The notes under the pieces were generated by a model, which worked only from the letters and a program-made list of their open reading frames with translations, did no database searches and had not been told where the DNA came from. From the NCBI GenBank assembly GCA_949372805.1, contig CASIBH010000007.1, positions 1-64,000 of the forward strand: DNA of 64,000 nt. The letters run 5' to 3'. Positions 56,212-63,655 of this stretch are shown here, piece after piece. Source of the stretch: an uncultured Flavobacteriales bacterium (lineage in GTDB: Bacteria > Bacteroidota > Bacteroidia > Flavobacteriales > BACL11). How positions within the stretch are numbered: the first letter of the stretch is position 1; the number at the start of each line of letters is the position of its first letter. The position numbers were made by a program, and so were the translations under genes.

Positions 56212-56871
56212 TTAACTTACCCAATTATCCTCCAGGTTTTTTTCTGCCCCCTCAACCATTTTTGTAGTCTGAAATAAAGATATAAAATGATTATTATCTC
56301 TGTTAAGAAATATATATGGAGCCATGATAAATAGTAGCCAAATATCTTTACTCATATTATTTTCAGCAATCTCTTTAGTTATGTCATTAATTTTAACCTC
56401 TAAAAGTGAAGAAACAAATTTTTCATGCTCGGCTACATTACTTTTAACAGACCAGATATACCCAATCTTTTCAAGAGCCGGATACATAATATTTAAATAA
56501 AACTCAAACATTCCAAACTTTTTAAAACCTAAATAAATAGTACTATCAAATAAATCACGATCATAATTAAGTGCGGCTCTTAAAACTCTTGAAATATAAA
56601 TTTGAGGATTGTTGTTTTCTTTGTCATTAAACTTATCATCAACAAGATCTTGTATTTCAACGTGAGATTTCTTGGAAATACTTGAAATTTTAATTTTTTC
56701 GCTTAAAAGAGCTTTAGTATTTATAGCACAAATCAAATCATCTTTTGAATAAACTCTAATGTTAGTATCTGTTCTTTCTGCAACTAAGAAATTATATCTT
56801 TCTTCCCAAGATCGCAACGTGATTTTATTGGTATCACTTATTTTTGATAATTGACTTATATTATAATTCAT
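56212..56871 (-). CDS. MerR-family CarH/LitR-like regulator lacking the B12-binding domain
   Basis: Transcription regulator of about 219 residues; the ATG at 56871 fits the family start (NYNISQLSKISDTNKITLRSWEERY). The MerR winged helix spans about 1-70. It is followed by a four-helix cap domain like B12-binding_2 (about 90-165) containing EKIGYIW140. CarH proteins have W-x9-E-H here. This protein has W140-x9-E150-K151, so the His is replaced. The C-terminal Rossmann domain with the DxHxxG motif that holds cobalamin in CarH is missing; only KDIWLLF, like its first strand, remains before a short unrelated tail. It may be B12-independent or a decaying gene. Confidence 0.82.
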   Translation of the reverse strand: MNYNISQLSKISDTNKITLRSWEERYNFLVAERTDTNIRVYSKDDLICAINTKALLSEKIKISSISKKSHVEIQDLVDDKFNDKENNNPQIYISRVLRAALNYDRDLFDSTIYLGFKKFGMFEFYLNIMYPALEKIGYIWSVKSNVAEHEKFVSSLLEVKINDITKEIAENNMSKDIWLLFIMAPYIFLNRDNNHFISLFQTTKMVEGAEKNLEDNWVS

Positions 56872-56891
56872 AGATTTTTTTTCAAATATCC

Positions 56892-56899
56892 CAAAAATA
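56892..56899 (-). promoter_or_regulatory. Candidate -7 element of the MerR-like regulator gene
   Basis: Minus-strand TATTTTTG fits TAnnTTTG, 20 bases before the ATG at 56871, in the 110-base divergent region shared with the SRPBCC gene. Confidence 0.4.
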
Positions 56900-56943
56900 T
56901 ATAACAATTAACAGTAAAAATTATAAAATATGATTTTAAAGAA

Positions 56944-56951
56944 TATCTTTG
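56944..56951 (+). promoter_or_regulatory. Candidate -7 element of the SRPBCC operon
   Basis: TATCTTTG fits TAnnTTTG and lies 30 bases before the SRPBCC ATG. It is bracketed by two copies of ATTTTAAA (56933-56940 and 56956-56963), a possible but weak regulator site. Confidence 0.45.
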
Positions 56952-56981
56952 CATAATTTTAAATGAATTAAACTATATATA

Positions 56982-57473
56982 ATGTCAGTTAAAACTAAAA
57001 GTTATAAAAGCGGACTATACTCTATAAAATCCAAACAAAAGGTAAATGAGCCTATTGAAGAGATATGGGATTTTTTCTGTAATCCAAAAAATTTAAACTT
57101 ATTAACGCCAACAGATATGAAATTTAAAATCTTATCTGGAAGGTCTGAAGATTTTTATATTGGTAAAATAATCAGTTACAATGTTAATCCATTCAAATTT
57201 TTTAACATGAAATGGGTAACAGAAATATCATTTATAGAAAAAAACAAATACTTTATTGACGAACAAAGGTTTGGCCCCTACAACATGTGGCATCATGAGC
57301 ACCATTTTAAAAAAAATGAAGATAACTCAACTACAATTATTGATAAAGTTATTTATAAAATGCCATTTGGAATATTTGGAAAAATCGCTCATTTTCTTTT
57401 TATAAAAAAAAGATTAATTCAAATCTTTCAATTTCGTCATGAAGCCATAGACAAACTATTTCCAAAAAATTAA
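56982..57473 (+). CDS. SRPBCC-family protein (photolyase-cluster type)
   Basis: START/polyketide-cyclase-like fold of 163 residues that binds a hydrophobic ligand. The N-terminal strand YSIKSKQKVNEPIEEIWDFFCNPKNLNLLTP, written in two overlapping family blocks, is typical. GPYNMWHHEHHF and VIYKMPFGIFGKIAHFLFIKKRLIQIF in part match the subfamily common beside photolyase and CarH genes. There is no signal peptide. It is divergent from the regulator gene and followed 13 bases later by the QueD-like gene. Confidence 0.87.
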   Translation: MSVKTKSYKSGLYSIKSKQKVNEPIEEIWDFFCNPKNLNLLTPTDMKFKILSGRSEDFYIGKIISYNVNPFKFFNMKWVTEISFIEKNKYFIDEQRFGPYNMWHHEHHFKKNEDNSTTIIDKVIYKMPFGIFGKIAHFLFIKKRLIQIFQFRHEAIDKLFPKN

Positions 57474-57486
57474 AACTATATATAAA

Positions 57487-57951
57487 ATGGGTAAATTTCA
57501 ATCAAGTAAAGTTTTTGACGGGTTTTCAACTGTATTTCGTCAATGGAAAGCTGAAGATATTCATTGTCGCTTTCTACATGGCTACGCGGTATCATTTAAG
57601 ATTTATTTTGAAGGAGAACTGGATTCAAGAAATTGGGTTTGGGATTTTGGAGGTTTAAAGCGTGCTCAAACAACAATAGATGGCCTACAACCAAAAGCAT
57701 GGATGGATTATATGTTTGACCACACAGTGATTATAGCAGAGAATGATCCAGAGCTAAATTATTTTATAAAGATGGATAAATTAGGCTTAGCTCAAGTAAG
57801 AATTATTAAAGCTACAGGTGCTGAAAAATTTGCAGAATATATTTATAATAAAATAAATAGTTTTGTAATAACTGAAACGGATAATAGAGTTAGAGTAACC
57901 AAAGTTAAATTTATGGAACATGCTAAAAATGCCGCATATTACTGTGAATAA
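57487..57951 (+). CDS. 6-pyruvoyl-tetrahydropterin synthase/QueD-like protein lacking zinc histidines
   Basis: T-fold protein of 154 residues related to QueD and PTPS, which act on dihydroneopterin triphosphate. The catalytic Cys27 and His31 are in HCRFLHGY. The first zinc-ligand region, normally A-A-H, reads TVF (Phe17), and the HGH motif reads H-G-Y (Tyr33), so two of three zinc ligands are changed. NWVWDFGGLKRA and MFDHTVIIAENDPEL are otherwise family-like. A subfamily with FRQW and HGYA motifs exists and may have another role. It lies between the SRPBCC gene and msrA (12 bases) in a probable operon. Whether it makes a pterin, for example a photolyase antenna, is speculation. Confidence 0.85.
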   Translation: MGKFQSSKVFDGFSTVFRQWKAEDIHCRFLHGYAVSFKIYFEGELDSRNWVWDFGGLKRAQTTIDGLQPKAWMDYMFDHTVIIAENDPELNYFIKMDKLGLAQVRIIKATGAEKFAEYIYNKINSFVITETDNRVRVTKVKFMEHAKNAAYYCE

Positions 57952-57963
57952 TAAATTTAATTT

Positions 57964-58551
57964 ATGAATTTAATTTTAATTTTAAGTCTAATTTTAAATA
58001 TGTCAAATATAATAATTGAAGATAAAAAAGAAATTCACTTTGGAGGGGGTTGCTTCTGGTGTGTAGAGGCTGTATTTGAAGACCTTGTGGGAGTAATTCG
58101 TGTTGAAAGTGGTTTTTCTGGTGGGCAGATTAAAAACCCGTCATACGCAGAGGTTAGTAGGTCAAAAACTAATCATGCAGAAGTTTGCAAAATAATCTAT
58201 AATCCAAGTGAAGTAAGCCTAGAAGTTTTACTGGAAGTTTTTTTCGTCTCTCATGACCCTACAACATTAAATAGACAAGGTAATGATGTAGGCGCTCATT
58301 ACAGGTCAATCATCCTCTATAATAACGACACGGAAAAAAAAGTAATAAATAATTTTATTGCTAATATTAACACAGAATTATTTGATAGTAAAATTGTTAC
58401 TGAAGTAAAAGAATTTAAAGTTTTTTATGATGCTGAAAAATACCACCAGAATTATTTCAAACAAAATCAAGAACAACCCTATTGTCAATTTGTAATCTCT
58501 CCAAAAGTAACAAAAGCCAGAAATAAGCTAACAAAATACTATAAAAAGTAA
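57964..58551 (+). CDS. msrA: Peptide-methionine (S)-S-oxide reductase MsrA
   Basis: Repairs oxidised methionine in proteins. The signature GGGCFWCVEAVFE gives catalytic Cys30. SGFSGGQIKNPSYAEVSRSKTNHAE in two parts, FFVSHDPTTLNRQGNDVGAHYRS in part, and FYDAEKYHQNYF complete the family pattern. A hydrophobic N-terminal extension of about 12 residues (NLILILSLILN) could be a membrane or export signal, but a start at Met13 would give a cytosolic enzyme. Its last base overlaps the first base of the next gene. Confidence 0.94.
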   Translation: MNLILILSLILNMSNIIIEDKKEIHFGGGCFWCVEAVFEDLVGVIRVESGFSGGQIKNPSYAEVSRSKTNHAEVCKIIYNPSEVSLEVLLEVFFVSHDPTTLNRQGNDVGAHYRSIILYNNDTEKKVINNFIANINTELFDSKIVTEVKEFKVFYDAEKYHQNYFKQNQEQPYCQFVISPKVTKARNKLTKYYKK

Positions 58552-59357
58552 TGCCTGAGGGACCAGAGGTCAGAATAGTTGCAGATTTTCTTCAAAAGGA
58601 ATTAAGCAATCAAATTATAACTGATTTTAAATGCTTCTCCAAACCATATCAAATTAAATATGGAAAGCTAATTGATGAAATCAACAATTTTATCCCTTTT
58701 AATTTTTCTGAAATATTCTGTATAGGAAAAACTACTTTTATAAAAATTAATGATGATAAATATTTTTCATTTCATTTGGGAATGACAGGAAATTGGTCTA
58801 AAGTAAAAGAAAAACATAGTCATCTAAAACTAAATACTGATAAAAATAATATTATTTATTTTAATGATACTAGAAGGTTTGGGAATATCAAACTGCTAAA
58901 TAATATTGATGTTAAAACTAAGTATTTTAAAGAAGGTGATTTTTTAAATTTCAACACTTCACCTGCAAAGTACTCAGAATATTTACTTAAAAATATAAAT
59001 TCAAATATTGAGGTTTGCAAGGTTTTATTAAACCAAAAATATTTTTGTGGAGTAGGTAATTATCTAAAATCAGAAATTCTTTACCATGCTAAAATCCATC
59101 CTCATACAAAATGGAACTATTTAGTAAAAAAAGATATTTATAATTTATGTAAATACACTAAAAAAATCATACACCAAGCATATCAAAGCGGAGGAGCTGA
59201 GCTAAAGGATTTCAAAAATCCTGAAAATGATTCTAAGCTAATTTTAAATGCCTATGCTCAAACACAAGATTCTAAGGGAAATCCTATAATTAACGATATA
59301 ACAAAAGATAATAGGAGAACATATTGGAGCCCAAAGAGACAGATTATCAAAAATTAA
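58551..59357 (+). CDS. Fpg/Nei-family DNA glycosylase with a zincless finger
   Basis: Base-excision repair glycosylase/AP lyase for oxidised bases, 268 residues. The N-terminal catalytic Pro2-Glu3 is intact (MPEGPEVRIVADFL). The helix-two-turn-helix region reads FCGVGNYLKSEILYHAKIHP. The C-terminal region aligns with the zinc finger of Fpg/Nei but has no Cys: KGNPIINDITKDNRRTYW instead of the four-Cys form. This matches zincless-finger members such as those in some Bacteroidota and eukaryotes. Overlap with msrA suggests joint expression of protein and DNA repair. Its 3' end overlaps the convergent DoxX-like gene by 4 bases. Confidence 0.9.
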   Translation: MPEGPEVRIVADFLQKELSNQIITDFKCFSKPYQIKYGKLIDEINNFIPFNFSEIFCIGKTTFIKINDDKYFSFHLGMTGNWSKVKEKHSHLKLNTDKNNIIYFNDTRRFGNIKLLNNIDVKTKYFKEGDFLNFNTSPAKYSEYLLKNINSNIEVCKVLLNQKYFCGVGNYLKSEILYHAKIHPHTKWNYLVKKDIYNLCKYTKKIIHQAYQSGGAELKDFKNPENDSKLILNAYAQTQDSKGNPIINDITKDNRRTYWSPKRQIIKN

Positions 59358-59734
59358 GGGAGAAATAAAATTGCTAAAGAAATCACTAACATTAAAAATG
59401 CTGGTAATGATTTCATCAACGGATCACTAATTTTAATGTGCATAAAAATTGCTCCAACCATTAATAAACACATAGTATAAAGACTATAATCAACTAGGCC
59501 TGTAATTATTTCATTTTCAGAAAATAAACTCAAAAGCAAAGTAGTTGCAGCAAGTATCTTTAACGCTCCAACGACATACAACATAAAAGAGGGAAGATTA
59601 TAACTTGTAAATTCTTCTGTCATACTATTAGCTTGACCACCTCTATATGGCGTTGACTTTTTAAAACGAAAAACCCAAACATTTATAATTACTAAAAAAA
59701 GAGTGATTTTTAAAACTAAAATTAAAAGTGTCAT
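59354..59734 (-). CDS. DoxX-like membrane protein
   Basis: Protein of 126 residues with four hydrophobic segments (about 2-20, 48-66, 76-95, 105-125). The charged loop FKKSTPYRGGQANSMTEEF and FMLYVVGALKILAATTLLLSLF resemble DoxX-like proteins of Bacteroidota. The function is unknown; some DoxX proteins take part in oxidative-stress or redox processes. It is read toward the repair glycosylase gene and lies 11 bases downstream of the SGNH gene. Confidence 0.75.
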   Translation of the reverse strand: MTLLILVLKITLFLVIINVWVFRFKKSTPYRGGQANSMTEEFTSYNLPSFMLYVVGALKILAATTLLLSLFSENEIITGLVDYSLYTMCLLMVGAIFMHIKISDPLMKSLPAFLMLVISLAILFLP

Positions 59735-59745
59735 ATTTGATTTTT

Positions 59746-60879
59746 TTATTCAAAAATAAACTTCTTTACTGCTTTTCCTTCGCTATTTATAAAAAACTTT
59801 AAACCTTTTGATTTAGAATCAGTAATTCTACCAAAAAAATCTAAATATTTATTTTTTTTTTGGCTAGTATTATTATTTTCTTCAATACTAGAGATTGTTA
59901 TTGTAATTTCTTCTTCTAAAACATCCATTAGACACCAGTCATTTGTATACACAATAAGTTTTATATTATAAATTCCAGAGTTAAGATAATGATGAGAAGG
60001 GTTTTCCAAAGAAGAGAAATTACCATCACCAAAATCCCAAATACAATTTTCAAAATTTGAAGATGAATTTATAAAACTAATGGAATCGCCATTATCAACA
60101 TAAGAAAAATTTGCATTAAAGATATTCCAGGATGAAATACTATCAAGAACTGTTGACGAAGCTATTTGTTGTAAAAAAAGAGCATCACTAGAGCTAATTG
60201 CATTTGGAATATACAATGCACCTATTGAGGGTTTTTTAAAAATAGATGAATAAAAAACACAAGCAGCTAAGTAAGATCCGTGAACACTTGGATGGCTATT
60301 ATCATTATTATAAAGTTCAATGGTACTGTCAAATGCTATACAATTCTTAAAAGCAATACCAACTGGAGAAATAGTAGCATTATTACTAAAACCCATTGAA
60401 ACATAACTATGCCTTAGTCTTTCTTGCATTCCTAAGTATGTACATACAGGTGGGTAATTAACACAATTTGTTTGATCACCATTTTTTCTCCCCCAAGTCA
60501 TATAAAACAAGGGCTCAGAACAATTATAATTTTGATAAATAAGATCCACTAATTGCTCAGCATATGGAAAAACAGCTGTAGAAACATATGCTGGGCTTAG
60601 AGAGGGACGCTGACTTTGATCTTGTAAAACCACATAATCCCAGTTTTGTTGATTAATCTTATCAATTGTTAGCTGATCTTGAGAATGAGCATATAAAGAA
60701 TATCCTCCCGGGGTGTATTGATCAAAAAAAATGGAGTCTCCAAGTGAAGTTGAAATTTTTGACAACATATCAGGTAAATCATTATAATAAATATAACTGT
60801 TACCAATGAATAAAACATCATAAGTTTGAGCTGAAGATAAATTATAAATTAATAGTAGAAAAATAATTATTTTTCGCAT
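59746..60879 (-). CDS. Secreted SGNH-type hydrolase with PKD domain and short T9SS-type C-terminus
   Basis: Exported protein of 377 residues. A signal peptide (IIIFLLLIYNLSSAQ) is followed by an SGNH/GDSL-type domain: DVLFIGNSYIYYNDLP with the Ser, WDYVVLQDQSQRP, and NSHPSVHGSYLAA with the Asp/His region. A PKD-like domain follows (CIWDFGDGNFSSLENPSHHY). The last 35 residues (YLDFFGRITDSKSKGLKFF, then NSEGKAVKKFIF) match the tail of the M23 peptidase at 44298-45527 in pattern, suggesting T9SS export. An esterase on surface polysaccharide is possible. Confidence 0.82.
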   Translation of the reverse strand: MRKIIIFLLLIYNLSSAQTYDVLFIGNSYIYYNDLPDMLSKISTSLGDSIFFDQYTPGGYSLYAHSQDQLTIDKINQQNWDYVVLQDQSQRPSLSPAYVSTAVFPYAEQLVDLIYQNYNCSEPLFYMTWGRKNGDQTNCVNYPPVCTYLGMQERLRHSYVSMGFSNNATISPVGIAFKNCIAFDSTIELYNNDNSHPSVHGSYLAACVFYSSIFKKPSIGALYIPNAISSSDALFLQQIASSTVLDSISSWNIFNANFSYVDNGDSISFINSSSNFENCIWDFGDGNFSSLENPSHHYLNSGIYNIKLIVYTNDWCLMDVLEEEITITISSIEENNNTSQKKNKYLDFFGRITDSKSKGLKFFINSEGKAVKKFIFE

Positions 60880-60882
60880 TAC

Positions 60883-62118
60883 CTAGATTTTAAGCTGTAA
60901 AACTAACTCAGAAATTATCACTGAAGAGCTGTCATCATTTTTAAGTTGGGAAAATGAAGTCATTAATTTAAAATTATCTTTAACAAAATACTTTGATAAA
61001 GACAGAGATAACATTGAATTGTCTTTAACTATAGAAAATGAGTTAGTAGCATACTCTGGAATAATATCAGTATATCTAAAATCAATTGAGACCCCACTCT
61101 CAAATACATAACCAACACTAGAATTAAAGCCACTACCCAATGATAGATATTCACTTATTTCTTGTGGAACAAGTAAATTTAATGCAAGAGGGTCTGAATA
61201 AATTTGGTTAAGTGAACTTGCGCTTGTAACAACATATTCCGCTAAAAATGAAGCTCCCCTGAATTTACAAAGAAAGTCAACATAAAGCTGACTATAGTCT
61301 GGCATCTGCGGATTATTAATGACATTCCAAAGATAAAAATCGCCATGACCTTCTCCCACAGAATTAGATGCTCCATCATTATATGAGAGAGATAAGCCTA
61401 AAACAAATTTTAAATCATCTTCAAACATAACATCAGATATCTTATTCTCATTACCTTCTTTAAAAAATCCAAATGGAAATAAATCAACTCTTGCCGAATA
61501 TTTAAAACCACCAAGATCAACATCTCGACTATCAGAGCCAAAAGAGCTTCTTCCGTCTCCAGAGGTAAGAGAAAAGCTTGGGACCACACCAAAATTATTA
61601 ATGCTATGTCTAAAATCTAGAAACAATCCGAACTCTCTTCCAGTTAAACTATAAGTACTACTTAACAAACTTCTTTCGGTAAACTGGAGCATATCCTCCA
61701 TAATTAACATTTCTCTATTATTTGATTTAGATAATTTTTGACCAAAAGTTATTTTAATAGCACGATTGAAATCATAAGCTATCCATGCATCTAACAATGG
61801 AGTTGAAAGACTAAAATCTGAAAGAACTAAAAAAGAAACTTTTTCTTCTTTAGCATAACCAGAAAAACTAAAAAATGTTCTTTTAGAATTAAAAAAATAT
61901 TCAACATTATTGTCTGTCATTAAATTTGAAGGATATGCATTTGCTTCAAAAGAAAAAGAAGGTTGTATCATTCCACTTAATTTGAAGAAATAATTGTCAT
62001 TAGAAGAGAAGTTCACTCCATTGCCAAGCTCAAAATCTTTAGTATAATCACTAATTATTTCCTGAGCATAGCTATAGAAAGATGTGAAAATGAAGCTTAT
62101 TATTAATATTTTTTTCAT
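60883..62118 (-). CDS. Outer-membrane porin, OprP/OprO-like
   Basis: Beta-barrel protein of 411 residues with a signal peptide (ILIISFIFTSFYSYAQ). The pattern of a first strand FKLSGMIQPSFSFEA, RTFFSFSGYAKEEKVSFLVL, DAWIAYDFNRAIKITFGQ, and a terminal strand VLQLKI resembles phosphate-selective-porin-like proteins. The substrate is unknown. A paralogue with the same ending lies at 63656-64000. An M14 peptidase gene separates the two, all on the minus strand. The SGNH gene follows by 3 bases. Confidence 0.8.
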   Translation of the reverse strand: MKKILIISFIFTSFYSYAQEIISDYTKDFELGNGVNFSSNDNYFFKLSGMIQPSFSFEANAYPSNLMTDNNVEYFFNSKRTFFSFSGYAKEEKVSFLVLSDFSLSTPLLDAWIAYDFNRAIKITFGQKLSKSNNREMLIMEDMLQFTERSLLSSTYSLTGREFGLFLDFRHSINNFGVVPSFSLTSGDGRSSFGSDSRDVDLGGFKYSARVDLFPFGFFKEGNENKISDVMFEDDLKFVLGLSLSYNDGASNSVGEGHGDFYLWNVINNPQMPDYSQLYVDFLCKFRGASFLAEYVVTSASSLNQIYSDPLALNLLVPQEISEYLSLGSGFNSSVGYVFESGVSIDFRYTDIIPEYATNSFSIVKDNSMLSLSLSKYFVKDNFKLMTSFSQLKNDDSSSVIISELVLQLKI

Positions 62119-62128
62119 AGTGTTAGTG

Positions 62129-63652
62129 TTATTTTTTTAACAATCTAAAATAAGGTAATTCTAAATTTTTATTAGTTTTTATAATGTTATATGAGACAAA
62201 ACTATTTGGAGCTTCTGGCTCAAGAACCTCTATAGCTAGATTTGAATTCTTTTGATCCATCTTTAAAATATACCAAAACTTATCAATATCTAAATCAGTC
62301 TTTTTAGTTTTTGCTTTAACCTTTTGCATAAACACTCCTTCATATTTCATAGAAGACCTTTCATAAGAATCAACTATGTATTTCTCTACATTAACAGTTT
62401 GAGATTTAGCCACAGATGTAAGTTCTAGCCCAAGTATTTTCAGCTTTTTAATTAATAGCTTATTGTCATTATGAAAAAGATAAGCATGAGGTCTTTCTCT
62501 TGTCAAATCTGCCTTAGCATTAAATTTATCATGCAAAATAACATCAAGAACTATCTTCTCAGAAGAACCTAAATCTAAACACTCAATCTTACTATTTAAT
62601 ATTGCTGGAGTACTCTTTAAAACAGCAGCATTTTTAGTTTGTTTGGAATCACTTAAAACTTTCTTAACATTTTGAACATTATTATATGCTGTCTCTAAAT
62701 ATGATAATGCAACCAAAAAAGTACTATTCACTCTTCTTTGAAATGAGGTTTTACCAATACCAACACCCCTTACTTCAATTAATGATGAAACTGAATTTGA
62801 TAAAGCATAAGCAGTACAACTGGAACGCGCACTATTTGATCCTTGATGAAAATGAATACTACCATGATTATTTCTACTCACAATGTAATCGTGATACCTC
62901 AAGTTATTTGATTCTAATTTTTCTCTAGCATTTGCAACAAAAACATCATTAGTATAGTTTCTTAATAATTTTGGAACATTTAGATTTCCTGTGTATAAAA
63001 TCATTACATCATAAATATTAGATATTCCAAAATCTCCAATTTTGGTAAAATCCTTTCTAAAAGGAGTGTACTCATGAAAATCTACAGTCACTTCAGCACC
63101 ATATTTACTAAAAGCATTTTTTAATGAATTACTTTCTGGTATCATTAGTTTAGTATGATCTCTATTTAAATCAAGCCCATTTGCTGCATATCTATTGTTT
63201 TTTTCATAGCCATCTATATTTACCATTGGAACAATTATCAATTCTACACGATCAAATAAATATGAATATTTGTCATTTGATAACAACTGCTGCATTAAAT
63301 AAAGAATACCTTCAGTGCTAGCTGGCTCATTACCATGCATTCCAGCCTGAAACCATACCTTTAATTTATCATTTGATGAATTGTTACTTATTTTAACCAT
63401 TGGAATAGATTTTCCTTTCTGACTCTCTCCGATAAAAGAAAGAGAAACATCATTTCTATCTTTCATTAAATCATTAATAAAACTTATCATCATACTATAG
63501 CTAGTGAAACCCTTCTTTTTACTAAAAGCTGGAGTATTAATTTCAAGATTTGGATTGGGAAAGAACTCCTTAGTAATCTTTTTAGATTGAGGATTTAATT
63601 GACTAAAGCAAAGATTTGGAAGAAGAAATAATATTAAAATTAATATTCTCAT
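62129..63652 (-). CDS. Secreted M14 family zinc carboxypeptidase
   Basis: Metallopeptidase of 507 residues with a signal peptide (ILILILFLLPNLCFSQ). Zinc ligands are visible in FQAGMHGNEPAS (His and Glu) and VTVDFHEYTP (His). NRYAANGLDLNRDHTK is the substrate-binding Asn-Arg type motif. GIGKTSFQRRVNSTFLVAL in part and SLIEVRG provide the later catalytic region. A non-peptidase C-terminal domain of about 170 residues follows. It may trim peptides outside the cell or in the periplasm for import through the neighbouring porins, by inference from the gene order. Confidence 0.9.
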   Translation of the reverse strand: MRILILILFLLPNLCFSQLNPQSKKITKEFFPNPNLEINTPAFSKKKGFTSYSMMISFINDLMKDRNDVSLSFIGESQKGKSIPMVKISNNSSNDKLKVWFQAGMHGNEPASTEGILYLMQQLLSNDKYSYLFDRVELIIVPMVNIDGYEKNNRYAANGLDLNRDHTKLMIPESNSLKNAFSKYGAEVTVDFHEYTPFRKDFTKIGDFGISNIYDVMILYTGNLNVPKLLRNYTNDVFVANAREKLESNNLRYHDYIVSRNNHGSIHFHQGSNSARSSCTAYALSNSVSSLIEVRGVGIGKTSFQRRVNSTFLVALSYLETAYNNVQNVKKVLSDSKQTKNAAVLKSTPAILNSKIECLDLGSSEKIVLDVILHDKFNAKADLTRERPHAYLFHNDNKLLIKKLKILGLELTSVAKSQTVNVEKYIVDSYERSSMKYEGVFMQKVKAKTKKTDLDIDKFWYILKMDQKNSNLAIEVLEPEAPNSFVSYNIIKTNKNLELPYFRLLKK

Positions 63653-63655
63653 TTC

